A stretch of 64,000 nt of DNA, taken from NCBI RefSeq assembly GCF_013407955.1, contig NZ_JACCBU010000001.1, positions 1,798,001 to 1,862,000 of the forward strand, in the 5' to 3' direction. The DNA is from Microlunatus parietis. Its GTDB lineage: Bacteria; Actinomycetota; Actinomycetes; Propionibacteriales; Propionibacteriaceae. Shown piece after piece: positions 41,160 to 49,464 of the stretch. Under the pieces are notes generated by a model that did no database searches, was not told the origin of the DNA, and saw only the letters and a program-made list of their open reading frames with translations. The translations under genes and the position numbers were made by a program. Within the stretch, counting starts at the first letter, position 1. Each line of letters starts with the position of its first letter.

Positions 41160-41177
41160 ACGGGCCCTGCTCCGTGG

Positions 41178-41196
41178 CCCTTCGACAGGCTCAGGG
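41178..41196. repeat. REP-type palindrome (CCCTTCGACAGGCTCAGGG)
   Basis: A single copy between two convergent genes. The reverse-strand membrane protein gene takes its TGA stop (41191-41193) from within the palindrome. A transcription-termination role for both genes is plausible. Confidence 0.85.
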
Positions 41197-41607
41197 AGTA
41201 GAGGGGCGTGGGCGGGTGTACCAGAGCCAGACGAGGCCGATCACCGGCAGGATCAACGGGACGAATCCGTACCCGATCCCGTAGCCGGACCAGACGGTGG
41301 CGTGCGGAAACGCCGCCGGGTCGAGCAGGCTCAGCGTCCCGACCGCGAGGACTCCGGCCAACTCGATGCCGACGGCGACCCAGGCGATCCGGCGGGACGT
41401 CCGGGTGCCCAGGCCGAGCGTGATGGTGGCGACCAGGTAGATCGCGGCCGCCAGGGCCGACAGCAGGTACGCCAGCGGCGCCTCAGCGAACCGGGTGGCC
41501 AGTTGCAGCCCGGCCCGGGCGCCGGCCGACAGCGCGAACAGCCCGTACACGGCGACCAGGATCCGGCCCGGGCCCTTCCGCGTGTTGCCGGGTCGCGGCT
41601 CGGTCAA
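41191..41607 (-). CDS. Small integral membrane protein
   Basis: A 138-residue protein with four hydrophobic segments (RILVAVYGLFALSAGARAGLQL, PLAYLLSALAAAIYLVATITLGL, RIAWVAVGIELAGVLAVGTLSLL and IGYGFVPLILPVIGLVWLWY). No domain is recognised with certainty. It starts with TTG 41607, which overlaps the stop of the previous gene by four bases (TTGA), and the two are surely co-translated. Partner and role are unknown. Its stop codon comes from a REP-type palindrome. Confidence 0.75.
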   Translation of the reverse strand: MTEPRPGNTRKGPGRILVAVYGLFALSAGARAGLQLATRFAEAPLAYLLSALAAAIYLVATITLGLGTRTSRRIAWVAVGIELAGVLAVGTLSLLDPAAFPHATVWSGYGIGYGFVPLILPVIGLVWLWYTRPRPSTP

Positions 41608-41963
41608 GCGGGACCCCACAGGTCGAGCAGCCGCAGCGTCATGGCCAGCACGGCGAACGCGGCGACGGCGAGCACCCCGCCCGCGTACCGGCTGCGGTCG
41701 TTCAGGGCCCAGACGGCGGCGATCGGGACGATCAGGGCGACGACGATCAGATAGCCGACGGTGGTGCCGAACTCGAGCGGCTGATGCCCCTGGGCCAGCA
41801 GGACGACCGCGATCACGGTCTGGGTCAGCGCGGCGACTTCCAGCACGGCGCCGGCGATCAGCTGGGCACGGCCGACCGGCTTGTTCAGCGCCAGCGTCGT
41901 GACACCCCAGACCGTGCACACCAGGCCCAGTCCGATCACGATGCCGGCCAGCACGGGGATCAT
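41604..41963 (-). CDS. Small integral membrane protein
   Basis: A 119-residue protein with four hydrophobic segments (LAGIVIGLGLVCTVWGVTTLAL, AQLIAGAVLEVAALTQTVIAVVLL, FGTTVGYLIVVALIVPIAAVWAL and YAGGVLAVAAFAVLAMTLRLLDLW). I recognise no family. It is the first gene of a two-gene unit with the membrane protein at 41191-41607. AGGAG lies nine bases before the ATG. It is divergent from the Nudix gene, sharing a 66-base promoter region. Confidence 0.75.
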   Translation of the reverse strand: MIPVLAGIVIGLGLVCTVWGVTTLALNKPVGRAQLIAGAVLEVAALTQTVIAVVLLAQGHQPLEFGTTVGYLIVVALIVPIAAVWALNDRSRYAGGVLAVAAFAVLAMTLRLLDLWGPA

Positions 41964-42029
41964 CCGCGGCGTCTCCTCTCTCGCGGCAGCAGGCTACCCC
42001 GCCACGTTTCCCAGGTAGGCTCATGGTCC

Positions 42030-42743
42030 ATGCGGATCCTCGGGTACGACAGCGGCAACCTCGCCTTCCGTACCCTTCTCGATCACGGCGCCGATCCGCT
42101 GACAGCGGGCCTCACCCACGGCTACACGACCGTCGGGCCGCTGGACGCCCGCCGGGCCGGCGACGGCAAACTCGAGCTGGACCTGAGCGTGACCCGCTCG
42201 CTCCCGGCCGAAGTGGCCCCCAACGGTCCGCCGCCGATCGATCCCGAGCTCGACCTCGACGAACTCGCCCGCAACGGCGAACACCCGGTCGCCCGGCAGC
42301 GAGTCGCCGGCTACGGCCTGATCACCTCCGACCGGGGCCTGCTGGTGACGGAGTACTCGCACCGCACCAACGCCGCCGGCGACTGGGGGCTGCCGGGCGG
42401 CGGGATCAAGGACGACGAGCAGCCGGCCGAGGCGGTGGTCCGGGAGGCGTTCGAGGAGACCGGCCAGCGGGTCGAGGTGGACGAGATGATCGTCGTGCAC
42501 AGCTCGCAGTGGATCGGCCGGTCGCCGCACGGCCGGCTGGAGGACTTCCATGCGATCCGGCTGGTCTTCCGGGCCCGCTGCCTCGATCCCGGCGAGCCGG
42601 TCGTGCACGACGTCGACGGCACCACCTCCGACGCCCGCTGGCTGCCGCTCGAGGACTGGGCGAGCCTGCCCTGGCGGCACGGCTGGGACCAGCTGATCCC
42701 CGCGCTCCTCGGGACCAACGGCCGCCGAGGCCTCGCCGGCTAG
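42030..42743 (+). CDS. Nudix hydrolase with extra N-terminal region
   Basis: The 237-residue protein has a Nudix domain (about 95-235) with the box GGGIKDDEQPAEAVVREAFEETGQRV (G-x5-E-x7-REx2EExG). It hydrolyses a nucleoside-diphosphate-linked compound in the cytosol. The N-terminal 90 residues are not a known domain. They contain YTTVGPLDARRAGDGKLELDLSVTRSLP, possibly a short beta domain. The ATG at 42030 was chosen; an ATG seven bases upstream is in another frame. Confidence 0.87.
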   Translation: MRILGYDSGNLAFRTLLDHGADPLTAGLTHGYTTVGPLDARRAGDGKLELDLSVTRSLPAEVAPNGPPPIDPELDLDELARNGEHPVARQRVAGYGLITSDRGLLVTEYSHRTNAAGDWGLPGGGIKDDEQPAEAVVREAFEETGQRVEVDEMIVVHSSQWIGRSPHGRLEDFHAIRLVFRARCLDPGEPVVHDVDGTTSDARWLPLEDWASLPWRHGWDQLIPALLGTNGRRGLAG

Positions 42744-42784
42744 CGACGCAGCACCAGCCACTTCCCCACACTTCTTGGCTCTTC

Positions 42785-42804
42785 CCGCGAGATACATCTC
42801 GCGG
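42785..42804. terminator. 9-bp-arm hairpin between convergent genes
   Basis: CCGCGAGAT and ATCTCGCGG are perfect arms separated by AC. The hairpin lies between the Nudix stop and the LacI stop and probably terminates the Nudix transcript, backed up by the hairpin at 42814. Confidence 0.6.
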
Positions 42805-42813
42805 ATTGTGACA

Positions 42814-42836
42814 GTTTTTCACGTCACGTGAAAAAC
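42814..42836. terminator. Bidirectional terminator palindrome with T/A runs
   Basis: GTTTTTCACGT and ACGTGAAAAAC are perfect 11-bp arms around one C. Five T's on one side and five A's on the other suit termination in both directions. It includes the stop codon and last codons of the LacI gene (42819-42821). A LacI-type operator is the alternative reading. Confidence 0.65.
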
Positions 42837-43844
42837 CGACCGGGGCGGGGCGGCGGTGCTCTGGCGTACGACGAGCGAGGTCGGGATGAGGCGTTCGCGG
42901 CCGGGAGCCGGGTCGGGAGCCTCCAGTTGCTGCAGCAGCAGGGCGATGGCGGTGCGGCCGATCTCGGTGAAGTCCTGGCGCACGGTGGTCAGCGGCGGCC
43001 AGAAGTAGGGCGACTCCGGCGTGTCGTCGAAGCCGACGACGCTGACCTCGTCCGGCACGGCGCGGCCGGCCTCGTGCAGGGCCTGGATCAGTCCGAGGGC
43101 CAGTTGGTCGTTCGCGGCGAACACGGCGGTCACGTCCCGCCTTCCGGCCAGACCGCGCCCGTGCCGGTAGCCGGACTCCGCCGTCCAGTCGCCGGTCAGC
43201 ACCGGTGGCGGCTCCAGGCCGGCCTCGCGCAGCGTGGCCGCCCAGCCCCGGGTCCGGTGCGCCGCCGACGCCGACTCGCCGGGCCCGGCCAGGTGCCAGA
43301 CCGCGGCGTGGCCGAGGTCGAGCAGGTGCCGGGTGGCCAGCCGGGCGCCGCCCTCCTGATCGGAGTCGACCAGGTTGAGCCCGGTGCCGGCGCCGGTGTT
43401 GACGACGACGATCGGTACGTCGCCGGGCAACGTCACCTCGGCGCCCTCCAGCAGGTGCGGCTCCACGGTGACGATGATGCCGTCGACCGCCTGCTCGCTG
43501 AGCCGGTCGATGGCGCCGGACACGCCGCCGCTGGTGGCGGTGATCGGGAGCAGGGTGATCGAATACCCGGCCGCGGATGCGGCCTGGACGATCTCGTCCA
43601 GAGTGCGCATCATCCCGAAGCTGGTCAGGTAGGACGTGATCACGCCGATCGCGTGGAACCGGCCGGCCTTGAGCGCCCGGGCGGCCCGGTTCGGCCGGTA
43701 GCCCAGCTCGGCCATCGCCTGCTGGACGCGTTCCCGGGTGGCGGCGTCGACGTTGGTCCGGCCGTTGGCCACCCGGGAGACGGTCTGCGTCGACACCGCG
43801 GCCCGGCGGGCCACGTCGGCCAGCGACGGCCGCCTCGCGTTCAC
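42819..43844 (-). CDS. LacI-family regulator
   Basis: A 341-residue regulator. The LacI helix-turn-helix and hinge read SLADVARRAAVSTQTVSRVANGRTNVDAATRERVQQAMAELGYRPNRAARAL. The periplasmic-binding-like core has IGVITSYLTSFGMMRTL, DGIIVTVEPHLLEG, HLAGPGESASAAHRTRGW, AVFAANDQLALGLIQALHEAGRAVPDEVSVVGFDDTPESPYFWPPLTTVRQD and GRTAIALLLQQL. It binds a sugar or glycoside. It follows the GH30 gene by 22 bases on the same strand and probably controls it. It could also bind the operator at 52735. Confidence 0.93.
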   Translation of the reverse strand: MNARRPSLADVARRAAVSTQTVSRVANGRTNVDAATRERVQQAMAELGYRPNRAARALKAGRFHAIGVITSYLTSFGMMRTLDEIVQAASAAGYSITLLPITATSGGVSGAIDRLSEQAVDGIIVTVEPHLLEGAEVTLPGDVPIVVVNTGAGTGLNLVDSDQEGGARLATRHLLDLGHAAVWHLAGPGESASAAHRTRGWAATLREAGLEPPPVLTGDWTAESGYRHGRGLAGRRDVTAVFAANDQLALGLIQALHEAGRAVPDEVSVVGFDDTPESPYFWPPLTTVRQDFTEIGRTAIALLLQQLEAPDPAPGRERLIPTSLVVRQSTAAPPRSVFHVT

Positions 43845-43866
43845 CGCCGTACCTCGTCGCAGCGCC

Positions 43867-45411
43867 TCATCGGCGGGTCAGCGGGAAATCGGTCAGCCCG
43901 TCGAGTTCGAGCGTGGTCACCGACCAGCCGTCGACCGGCAGCTCGGCGACCGACCCGGTGACCGGCTGCGGAGCGTGCTCGGCGAGGTGCCGGCCGGGTG
44001 CCGTGCTCCAGCAGCGGATCGTGGCGTTGCCCGACGGCGGCCGGGGGAAGCCGGACAGGTCGAGCCGGAGCATCGAAGGGTCGGCGTGGCCGTTGACGTG
44101 GACGACGACCAGCCGGCCCGGCTCCGGGCCGAGCGCGGCCACCGTGTCCATCCCGCCGGTGTCGGTCCGAGTCATGATCAACTGGGCGCCGGGCCGGATG
44201 AACCGCGAGAACTGCGCCATCACCCAATACTTCAGGCTCCGCCGGAGCGGCTCCTTCGCCGGGTCGGCGGCGGCGAAGTCGACCTGGATCAACCCCCAGT
44301 TCTGATCCTCGATGATCATGTTCCGATGATCTTCGATCGCCTGCCAGAACACCCAGGCGCGCGGCCGCAGCTCGGTCAGGTCGCCGATGATCTGCCGGGC
44401 CAGCGCCAGCCCGGGCCGGATGTCGTCGAAGTCCAGCGGCAGCCCGCCGGGACCAAGATCAACCTCGGACATCCAGAGCGGTTTTCCTGCCTGTACGGCG
44501 ATCCGACGCACTTCGGGCCGGCGGGCGACCAGATAACTGTGGACGTTGAGCTGGCCGACCGCGGCTCGCGCGTCATCCGTCCAGCCCTGCCAGTCCTCGA
44601 CGAAGTGAGCCGGGTCGGTCTCGTCCGGCCCGGAGATGATCACTCGGTCCAGCCCTGCGGCGCGCAGTTCCTCGGCCAGCACGGTGATGATCTTGGACTG
44701 GGCGCGGGGGTTCCAGTGGCAGCCCTCCTGGCGGTTGAACGCGTGCCAGTAGGGGGTGTTCGGCTCGTTCACCGGCGACAGGGTCCGGATCGGGATGCCG
44801 TCGACCTCGATCAGCCGCCGGGTCACCCCGGCCAGGTAGCGGGCGAAGGCGCGGTACTGGTCCGGCCGCAGGTTGTCGTGGTTCGGGTCCTCGTGCCCGG
44901 AGACGTACCCGCTGGCGGTCATGAAGTACGGCGGCGAGTTGGAGAACGCCTCGAAGACGTCCGCGCCGCGGTCCCGCGCGGCACGCAGCCACCAGCGCTG
45001 GTTCGGGTCCGGGTCCGCGGCCCAATGGCCATGATCATCGGGGTCCCACCAGTCGCGCCGGTCGGGTCCGGGACGCCCCGCTCCCGACGGGTGCGGCAGG
45101 CCGTGGTGCGGAGCGTGGGTCTTCGACCCCGGCAGGTCCGGGACCGGGCCGACTCCGGGCGGCCGGCGCCACCAGCCGGGAACATCCGCGCCAGCCCGCA
45201 GATAGGGCTCGGTCTCCGGGCTGTCACCGCCGCCGATGTTGTAGCGCGCGATGTTGAATCCCAACCCGTCGCGGCCGAACAGCGCGTCGGCCAGTTCGCG
45301 GCGAACCGGGTCCGGCCAGCCTCCGGTGGCATGCCCGAACCACCCCAGGGCGGTGCCCCAACCCTGGAACGGCTCACTCGGATCCGAGGGATCAAGCCAC
45401 ACCGTTGTCAT
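43867..45411 (-). CDS. GH30-family glycoside hydrolase (endo-beta-1,6-galactanase-like)
   Basis: A 514-residue GH30 enzyme. It starts with FQGWGTALGWFGHATGGWPDPVR, typical of the endo-beta-1,6-galactanase subgroup. The barrel has FNIARYNIGGGDSPE, DVFEAFSNSPPYFMTASGYVSG, the acid/base E216 in LSPVNEPNTPYW and the nucleophile E316 in LWMSEVDLG. A C-terminal beta domain covers about 420-514. There is no signal peptide, so it probably acts on imported oligosaccharides. The ATG at 45411 directly precedes the domain. It is transcribed with the LacI gene that follows. Confidence 0.87.
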   Translation of the reverse strand: MTTVWLDPSDPSEPFQGWGTALGWFGHATGGWPDPVRRELADALFGRDGLGFNIARYNIGGGDSPETEPYLRAGADVPGWWRRPPGVGPVPDLPGSKTHAPHHGLPHPSGAGRPGPDRRDWWDPDDHGHWAADPDPNQRWWLRAARDRGADVFEAFSNSPPYFMTASGYVSGHEDPNHDNLRPDQYRAFARYLAGVTRRLIEVDGIPIRTLSPVNEPNTPYWHAFNRQEGCHWNPRAQSKIITVLAEELRAAGLDRVIISGPDETDPAHFVEDWQGWTDDARAAVGQLNVHSYLVARRPEVRRIAVQAGKPLWMSEVDLGPGGLPLDFDDIRPGLALARQIIGDLTELRPRAWVFWQAIEDHRNMIIEDQNWGLIQVDFAAADPAKEPLRRSLKYWVMAQFSRFIRPGAQLIMTRTDTGGMDTVAALGPEPGRLVVVHVNGHADPSMLRLDLSGFPRPPSGNATIRCWSTAPGRHLAEHAPQPVTGSVAELPVDGWSVTTLELDGLTDFPLTRR

Positions 45412-45493
45412 TGACGCATTAAAGCAAAGGGGCCGCGACTGTCGGCGCCGAAACCGGGTTGCGGCCCATCCCGCCGCCCCGAAGACTTGTCGC

Positions 45494-46069
45494 ATGACGG
45501 AGTCGACGCAGGTAGCGCAGGAGTTGCCCGAACGATCCTTCGGCTGGTGGGACATGTGGGTCTCGCCGGAGGACGATCCACGCGACGACAGCACGCTCGT
45601 CGGTGAACGGGCGGTCCTGACCGGCTACCTGCGCAACTATCGGCTCACCCTGGAGCTGAAGTGCTCCGGCCTGGACGCCCAGCAGCTGGCCCGCCGTTCG
45701 GTGCCGCCGTCCAACCTCTCGCTGCTCGGCCTGGTCCGCCACCTCACCGAAGTGGAGCGCTATTGGTTCCGGAAGGCGATGGCCGGCGAGGACGTACCCG
45801 AGCTTTATGTGCGGGAGGGTGAGGACGACTGGGACATCGACGGCGCCGTGGCCGACCCGGCCGTCGTCGAGGAGGCCTGGCAGAACTGGCGGGCCGAGGT
45901 GAAGTACGGCGAGGAGTTCGTGGCCGCCGCGACCGATCTCGGCATGAACTCACCGGACGGCGAGAACAACCTGCGCGACGTGCTGGTGCACCTGATCGAG
46001 GAGTACTGCCGGCACATGGGCCACGCCGACCTGATCCGGGAGCGGATCGACGGCCGCGTCGGCCAGTAG
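45494..46069 (+). CDS. DinB-family (DUF664) protein
   Basis: A 191-residue four-helix-bundle protein: RAVLTGYLRNYRLTLELKCSGLDAQQLARRSVPPSNLSLLGLVRHLTEVERYWF, with the His of VRHLTEVE, and a late VLVHLIEEYCRHMGHADLIRERIDG giving the second and third His. The three His residues form the DinB/DUF664 metal site. Relatives use mycothiol or bacillithiol as co-substrate, so a mycothiol-dependent transferase role is possible. It lies alone between two reverse-strand genes. Confidence 0.88.
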   Translation: MTESTQVAQELPERSFGWWDMWVSPEDDPRDDSTLVGERAVLTGYLRNYRLTLELKCSGLDAQQLARRSVPPSNLSLLGLVRHLTEVERYWFRKAMAGEDVPELYVREGEDDWDIDGAVADPAVVEEAWQNWRAEVKYGEEFVAAATDLGMNSPDGENNLRDVLVHLIEEYCRHMGHADLIRERIDGRVGQ

Positions 46070-46076
46070 CCCGGCC

Positions 46077-47462
46077 CTACCGCTGCGTCACCACCGGACC
46101 GACGTCGCCGAGCAGGTCCTGCCGGGTCAGCACACCGACGGGCTTGCCGTCGTCCAGGACCAGCAGCGCGTCGTGCGCCACCAGCGACTCGACCGCGGCC
46201 GCGACCGGCTCGGTGGCACCGAGAGCGGGAAGTGCCGGCTCCAGTACGGATTCCACGGAGTCGGCCGGCCCGGCCTTGTGGGTGAACAGCTTCTCCAGCA
46301 GGCCGCGCTCGCTGACCGACCCGACCACCTCGGCCGCCATCACCGGCGGCTCGGCCCGGACCACCGGCATCTGCGACACGCTGTATTCGCGCAGGATCGC
46401 CACCGCCTCGGCGATCGTCTCGCCCGGATGGGTGTGCACCAGCGACGGCAACGCGCCGGACTTCTCCCGGAGTACGTCGCCGACCACGCGGCCGGTCTCG
46501 GGGCGCGGCGCGAAACCGTACCTGGTCAGCCATTCGTCGCTGAACACCTTGGTCAGGTAGCCACGGCCGGAGTCGGGCAGCAGCACCACGATCACCGCGT
46601 CGGGATCGTCGACCTCGGCCGCGAGCCTCAGCGCCGCGGCGGCCGCCATGCCCGAGGAGCCGCCGACCAGCAACGCCTCCTCGCGGGCCAGCCGCCGGGT
46701 CAGCTGGAACGATTCGGCGTCGGACACCTCGATCACCCGGTCGCAGACCTCCTGGTCGTAGTTGGCCGGCCAGAAGTCCTCGCCGACACCCTCGACCAGG
46801 TAGGGCCTTCCGGAGCCGCCCGAGTACACGGAGCCGGCCGGGTCGGCGCCGATCACCTGGACCCGGCCACCGGAGACCTCCTTGAGGTAGCGCCCGGTGC
46901 CGCTGATCGTCCCGCCGGTGCCGATGCCCGCGACGAAATGGGTGATCCTGCCCTCGGTCTGCCGCCACAGCTCCGGACCGGTGCTCTCGTAGTGGCTGGC
47001 CGGGTTGTTGGGGTTGCTGTACTGGTCCGGCTTCCAGGCGCCCTCGATCTCGCGGACCAGCCGGTCCGACACCGAGTAGTACGAGTCCGGGTGGTCCGGC
47101 TCGACCGCGGTCGGGCAGACCACGACCTCGGCCCCGTACGCAGCGAGCACGTTCCGCTTGTCCTCGCTCACCTTGTCCGGGCAGACGAAGACGCAGCGGT
47201 ACCCCTTCGACTGGGCGACGATGGCCAGGCCGACCCCGGTGTTGCCACTGGTCGGCTCGACGATCGTGCCGCCCGGCTTGAGCTTGCCCTCGCGCTCGGC
47301 GGCCTCGATCATCTTCACGGCGATCCGGTCCTTCACCGAGCCGCCCGGGTTGAGGTATTCGACCTTCGCCAGGACCAGCGGCCGCAGTCCCTCGGTCACC
47401 GTGGACAGCTTCAGCAGCGGGGTGTTGCCGACCAGGTCGATCAGCGAGTTCACGTACTCCAC
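46077..47462 (-). CDS. cbs: Cystathionine beta-synthase
   Basis: A 461-residue enzyme. The PLP domain has the Schiff-base Lys K44 in LNPGGSVKDRIA, the substrate loop EPTSGNTGVGLA, and the phosphate-binding GIGTGGTISGTGRYL. The segment PDQYSNPNNPASHYESTGPE is typical of CBS and cysteine synthase. The C-terminal part (about 330-461) holds two CBS domains (ILREYSVSQMPVV and LVAHDALLVLDDGKPVGVLTRQDLL). The enzyme joins serine and homocysteine in reverse transsulphuration. GTG 47462 gives the normal length. No cystathionine gamma-lyase lies next to it. Confidence 0.92.
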   Translation of the reverse strand: MEYVNSLIDLVGNTPLLKLSTVTEGLRPLVLAKVEYLNPGGSVKDRIAVKMIEAAEREGKLKPGGTIVEPTSGNTGVGLAIVAQSKGYRCVFVCPDKVSEDKRNVLAAYGAEVVVCPTAVEPDHPDSYYSVSDRLVREIEGAWKPDQYSNPNNPASHYESTGPELWRQTEGRITHFVAGIGTGGTISGTGRYLKEVSGGRVQVIGADPAGSVYSGGSGRPYLVEGVGEDFWPANYDQEVCDRVIEVSDAESFQLTRRLAREEALLVGGSSGMAAAAALRLAAEVDDPDAVIVVLLPDSGRGYLTKVFSDEWLTRYGFAPRPETGRVVGDVLREKSGALPSLVHTHPGETIAEAVAILREYSVSQMPVVRAEPPVMAAEVVGSVSERGLLEKLFTHKAGPADSVESVLEPALPALGATEPVAAAVESLVAHDALLVLDDGKPVGVLTRQDLLGDVGPVVTQR

Positions 47463-47489
47463 GGAGCGCAATCTATCCGGAAAATTGGC

Positions 47490-47523
47490 GAGGGCCGCCA
47501 CTCCCGTCGGAGTAACGGCCCTC
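47490..47523 (-). terminator. Terminator after the Bax-inhibitor-1 gene
   Basis: Outer arms GAGGGCCG and CGGCCCTC (8 bp) and inner arms ACTCC and GGAGT form a nested hairpin. Read on the reverse strand it is followed by a short T-rich run (ATTTTCC). It separates the Bax-inhibitor-1 gene from cbs. Confidence 0.75.
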
Positions 47524-47551
47524 AAGCAGGGGGTTGAGCGATGCGCGGAGA

Positions 47552-48382
47552 TTACCGTCGCAGATAGGACAGCAGGCGCAGGATCTCGATGTAGAGCCAG
47601 ACCATGGTAACGGTCAGGCCGAACGCACCGCGCCACGACTCGCTGGCCGGCGCGCCCATCGCGACGCCTCGTTCGATGTGATCGAAGTCGAGCACCAGAT
47701 TCAGCACCGCCAGCACCGCGCCGAGCAGCGAGATGCCGACCGCCAGCAGGCTGACCGGGCCGGTGCCGCCGTCGCGGAGACCCAGATTGATGCCGAACAG
47801 GGCGAGCACGAAGTTGAGCCCGATCGCCACCGCGAAGCCGATGGTGGCCAGGATGACGATCTTCTGGAACTTCGGGGTGACCCGGATGTTGAAGATCTTG
47901 TACGCCGCCAGGGTGACGCCCGCGGCGGCGAACGTGCCGAGCACCGCCTGGACCACGATGCCGGGGTAGAGCATCTCGAACCAGAAGCTGAGCGCGCCGA
48001 CGAAGACGCCCTCGATCACCGAGTACGCGAGCACCAGCGGCGGCGACACCTTGCGGCGGAACGAGACCAGCAGTACGGTGACGAAGCCGACCAGGCCGGA
48101 GACAATCAACGCCGGGAACAGCATCGTGTGCGGGATGATCTCGGTGAACAGTCCGTACATCATCAGGGCGGCCGAAGCGATGACCAGACCGATGGTGATG
48201 ACGGACTTGGTGATGACGTCGTCGAACGTCATCCGCCCTTCGGTGGTGGTGGGCGGCTGGGCGCCGCCGTAGCCCTGGTATCCCTGCGGTTCCGAGCCGT
48301 AGCCCGCCTGCCCGTAGCCCTGGTTACTCCCCGGGGTGAACGCGTCCTGCCGAGACAGGATCGGGTTCGAACTACGCAACAT
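47552..48382 (-). CDS. Bax-inhibitor-1/YccA-family membrane protein
   Basis: The 276-residue protein has a 50-residue polar N-terminus rich in Gly, Tyr and Gln (GSNQGYGQAGYGSEPQGYQGYGG). Then seven helices match the actinobacterial BI-1-like family: TFDDVITKSVITIGLVIASAALMMYGLF, VIEGVFVGALSFWFEMLYPGIVVQAVLGTFAAAGVTLAAYK, GRVTPKF-type loop, and SWRGAFGLTVTMVWLYIEILRLLSYL. Family members influence calcium leak and stress in other organisms; the bacterial role is poorly known. ATG 48382 has GGAGGA upstream. Confidence 0.92.
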   Translation of the reverse strand: MLRSSNPILSRQDAFTPGSNQGYGQAGYGSEPQGYQGYGGAQPPTTTEGRMTFDDVITKSVITIGLVIASAALMMYGLFTEIIPHTMLFPALIVSGLVGFVTVLLVSFRRKVSPPLVLAYSVIEGVFVGALSFWFEMLYPGIVVQAVLGTFAAAGVTLAAYKIFNIRVTPKFQKIVILATIGFAVAIGLNFVLALFGINLGLRDGGTGPVSLLAVGISLLGAVLAVLNLVLDFDHIERGVAMGAPASESWRGAFGLTVTMVWLYIEILRLLSYLRR

Positions 48383-48516
48383 CCTGGGTTCCTCCTGTAC
48401 CCGGCACCGAACGTGCCGGTCTGAACGAGTCCTCAGTCTATGCAACACCGCCTGTGGGCCCGATTGTTCCGCCCTGGGAATCGGCTAAGAACCATCCTTG
48501 GCCCACGCCCGGTCCG

Positions 48517-48555
48517 TTGTCCACAGCCGGGCGTTACAACCGTGTGTCGTCCACA
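48517..48555. promoter_or_regulatory. Two DnaA-box-like nonamers upstream of the HTH-nuclease gene
   Basis: TTGTCCACA (48517-48525) equals the actinobacterial DnaA-box consensus. TCGTCCACA (48547-48555) differs by one base, in the same orientation, 30 bases on. They lie in the 224-base gap between the BI-1 gene and the gene at 48607. A role as a regulatory site is possible; two boxes do not make an origin. Confidence 0.4.
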
Positions 48556-48606
48556 GATCATCGCACGCCTGAATGATTCGCTCGGATCCGGCCCAGACTC
48601 CCGGCC

Positions 48607-49464
48607 GTGGAGACCCTCGAGACGATGATCCGCGACCACGGCGGTGTGCTGACGGCACGTGGTGACCGAGCGCTGGCGCGGCGGTTGGAACGCCTGGCAG
48701 AGCAGGGCGCCTTGTGTCCCGTCGCGCCGGGAATCTATCTCCCTGCCGACCGGCGGCACGACCTCGAACTCCGGATCGCGGCCGCCGCGTGCTGGGCACC
48801 GACCGGCGTACTGACCGGGACCGCGGCGGCGCGGCTGACCTTCTGGCCAGACGTGACCGTTCGCACGATCACGTTGTCCGGGCCGATCGGCCGCAGGGCA
48901 GTGCCTGGAATGGCGCTGCACCGGGAGCACATCCCAGTTGCTCTGCGGACCGCAGCCCCGGTTCCTTTCCAGGACCTGACCGTCACAGTTCCAGCCGTGA
49001 CCGCCCTCGACATCGGCGCGGACGGGATCGACCAGGCCCTGCTCACCGGCGCCGCGACCCTCGAGGAGATGCACGAGGCCTTGCGGCTGACGCCGAATCG
49101 GACCGGAAACCGCGAGCGGAGAAGACTCCTGCACGATTCGCGGGACGAGCCGTGGTCCACCGCCGAGCGACTCGGCCACGCCGTGTTCAGATCCGGTGGG
49201 ATCAAGGGCTGGCGTACCAATCTTGAGGTGCGCTGCGGGTCCGCCCTCTACTACGTGGACCTCGGCTGGCGGCGGCTGAAGCTCGCGGTCGAGATCGACG
49301 GGTACGCCTATCACTCCGACCGGGAACAGTTCGAGCGGGACCGGCGCAAGTGGAGCGATCTGACGGCGCATGGGTGGCGGATCATCCACCTGACCTGGAA
49401 CCAACTGACCTATGACCCGGCGTGGGTCCTGGCCACGGTGCGGCGCGCGATGTCGCAGATTTGA
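48607..49464 (+). CDS. AbiEi-like winged-helix + Vsr/DUF559-type endonuclease-like protein
   Basis: A 285-residue protein of an abundant but uncharacterised actinobacterial type. Residues 1-60 are an AbiEi-like winged helix (HGGVLTARGDRALARRLERLAEQGALCPVAPGIYLPAD). Residues about 205-275 are a Vsr/DUF559 PD-(D/E)XK-like domain (YYVDLGWRRLKLAVEIDGYAYHSDREQFERDRRKWSDLTAHGWRIIHLTWNQL) with D and ExD acidic residues placed as in that nuclease fold. No AbiEii-type toxin is adjacent. It starts with GTG 48607 and lacks a clear ribosome site. Two DnaA-box-like sites precede it, and its stop codon is inside a 79-nt hairpin. Confidence 0.8.
   Translation: METLETMIRDHGGVLTARGDRALARRLERLAEQGALCPVAPGIYLPADRRHDLELRIAAAACWAPTGVLTGTAAARLTFWPDVTVRTITLSGPIGRRAVPGMALHREHIPVALRTAAPVPFQDLTVTVPAVTALDIGADGIDQALLTGAATLEEMHEALRLTPNRTGNRERRRLLHDSRDEPWSTAERLGHAVFRSGGIKGWRTNLEVRCGSALYYVDLGWRRLKLAVEIDGYAYHSDREQFERDRRKWSDLTAHGWRIIHLTWNQLTYDPAWVLATVRRAMSQI

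Noticed and set aside
41178..41196. Insertion-sequence end
   Set aside because: It is a single REP-type palindrome with no transposase or target duplication nearby.
48517..48555. Replication origin
   Set aside because: Only two DnaA-box-like words, no A/T-rich unwinding region, and no dnaA, dnaN or rpmH neighbours.
48607..49464. AbiE toxin-antitoxin system
   Set aside because: The winged helix resembles AbiEi, but no AbiEii nucleotidyltransferase toxin is adjacent and the C-terminal domain is nuclease-like.
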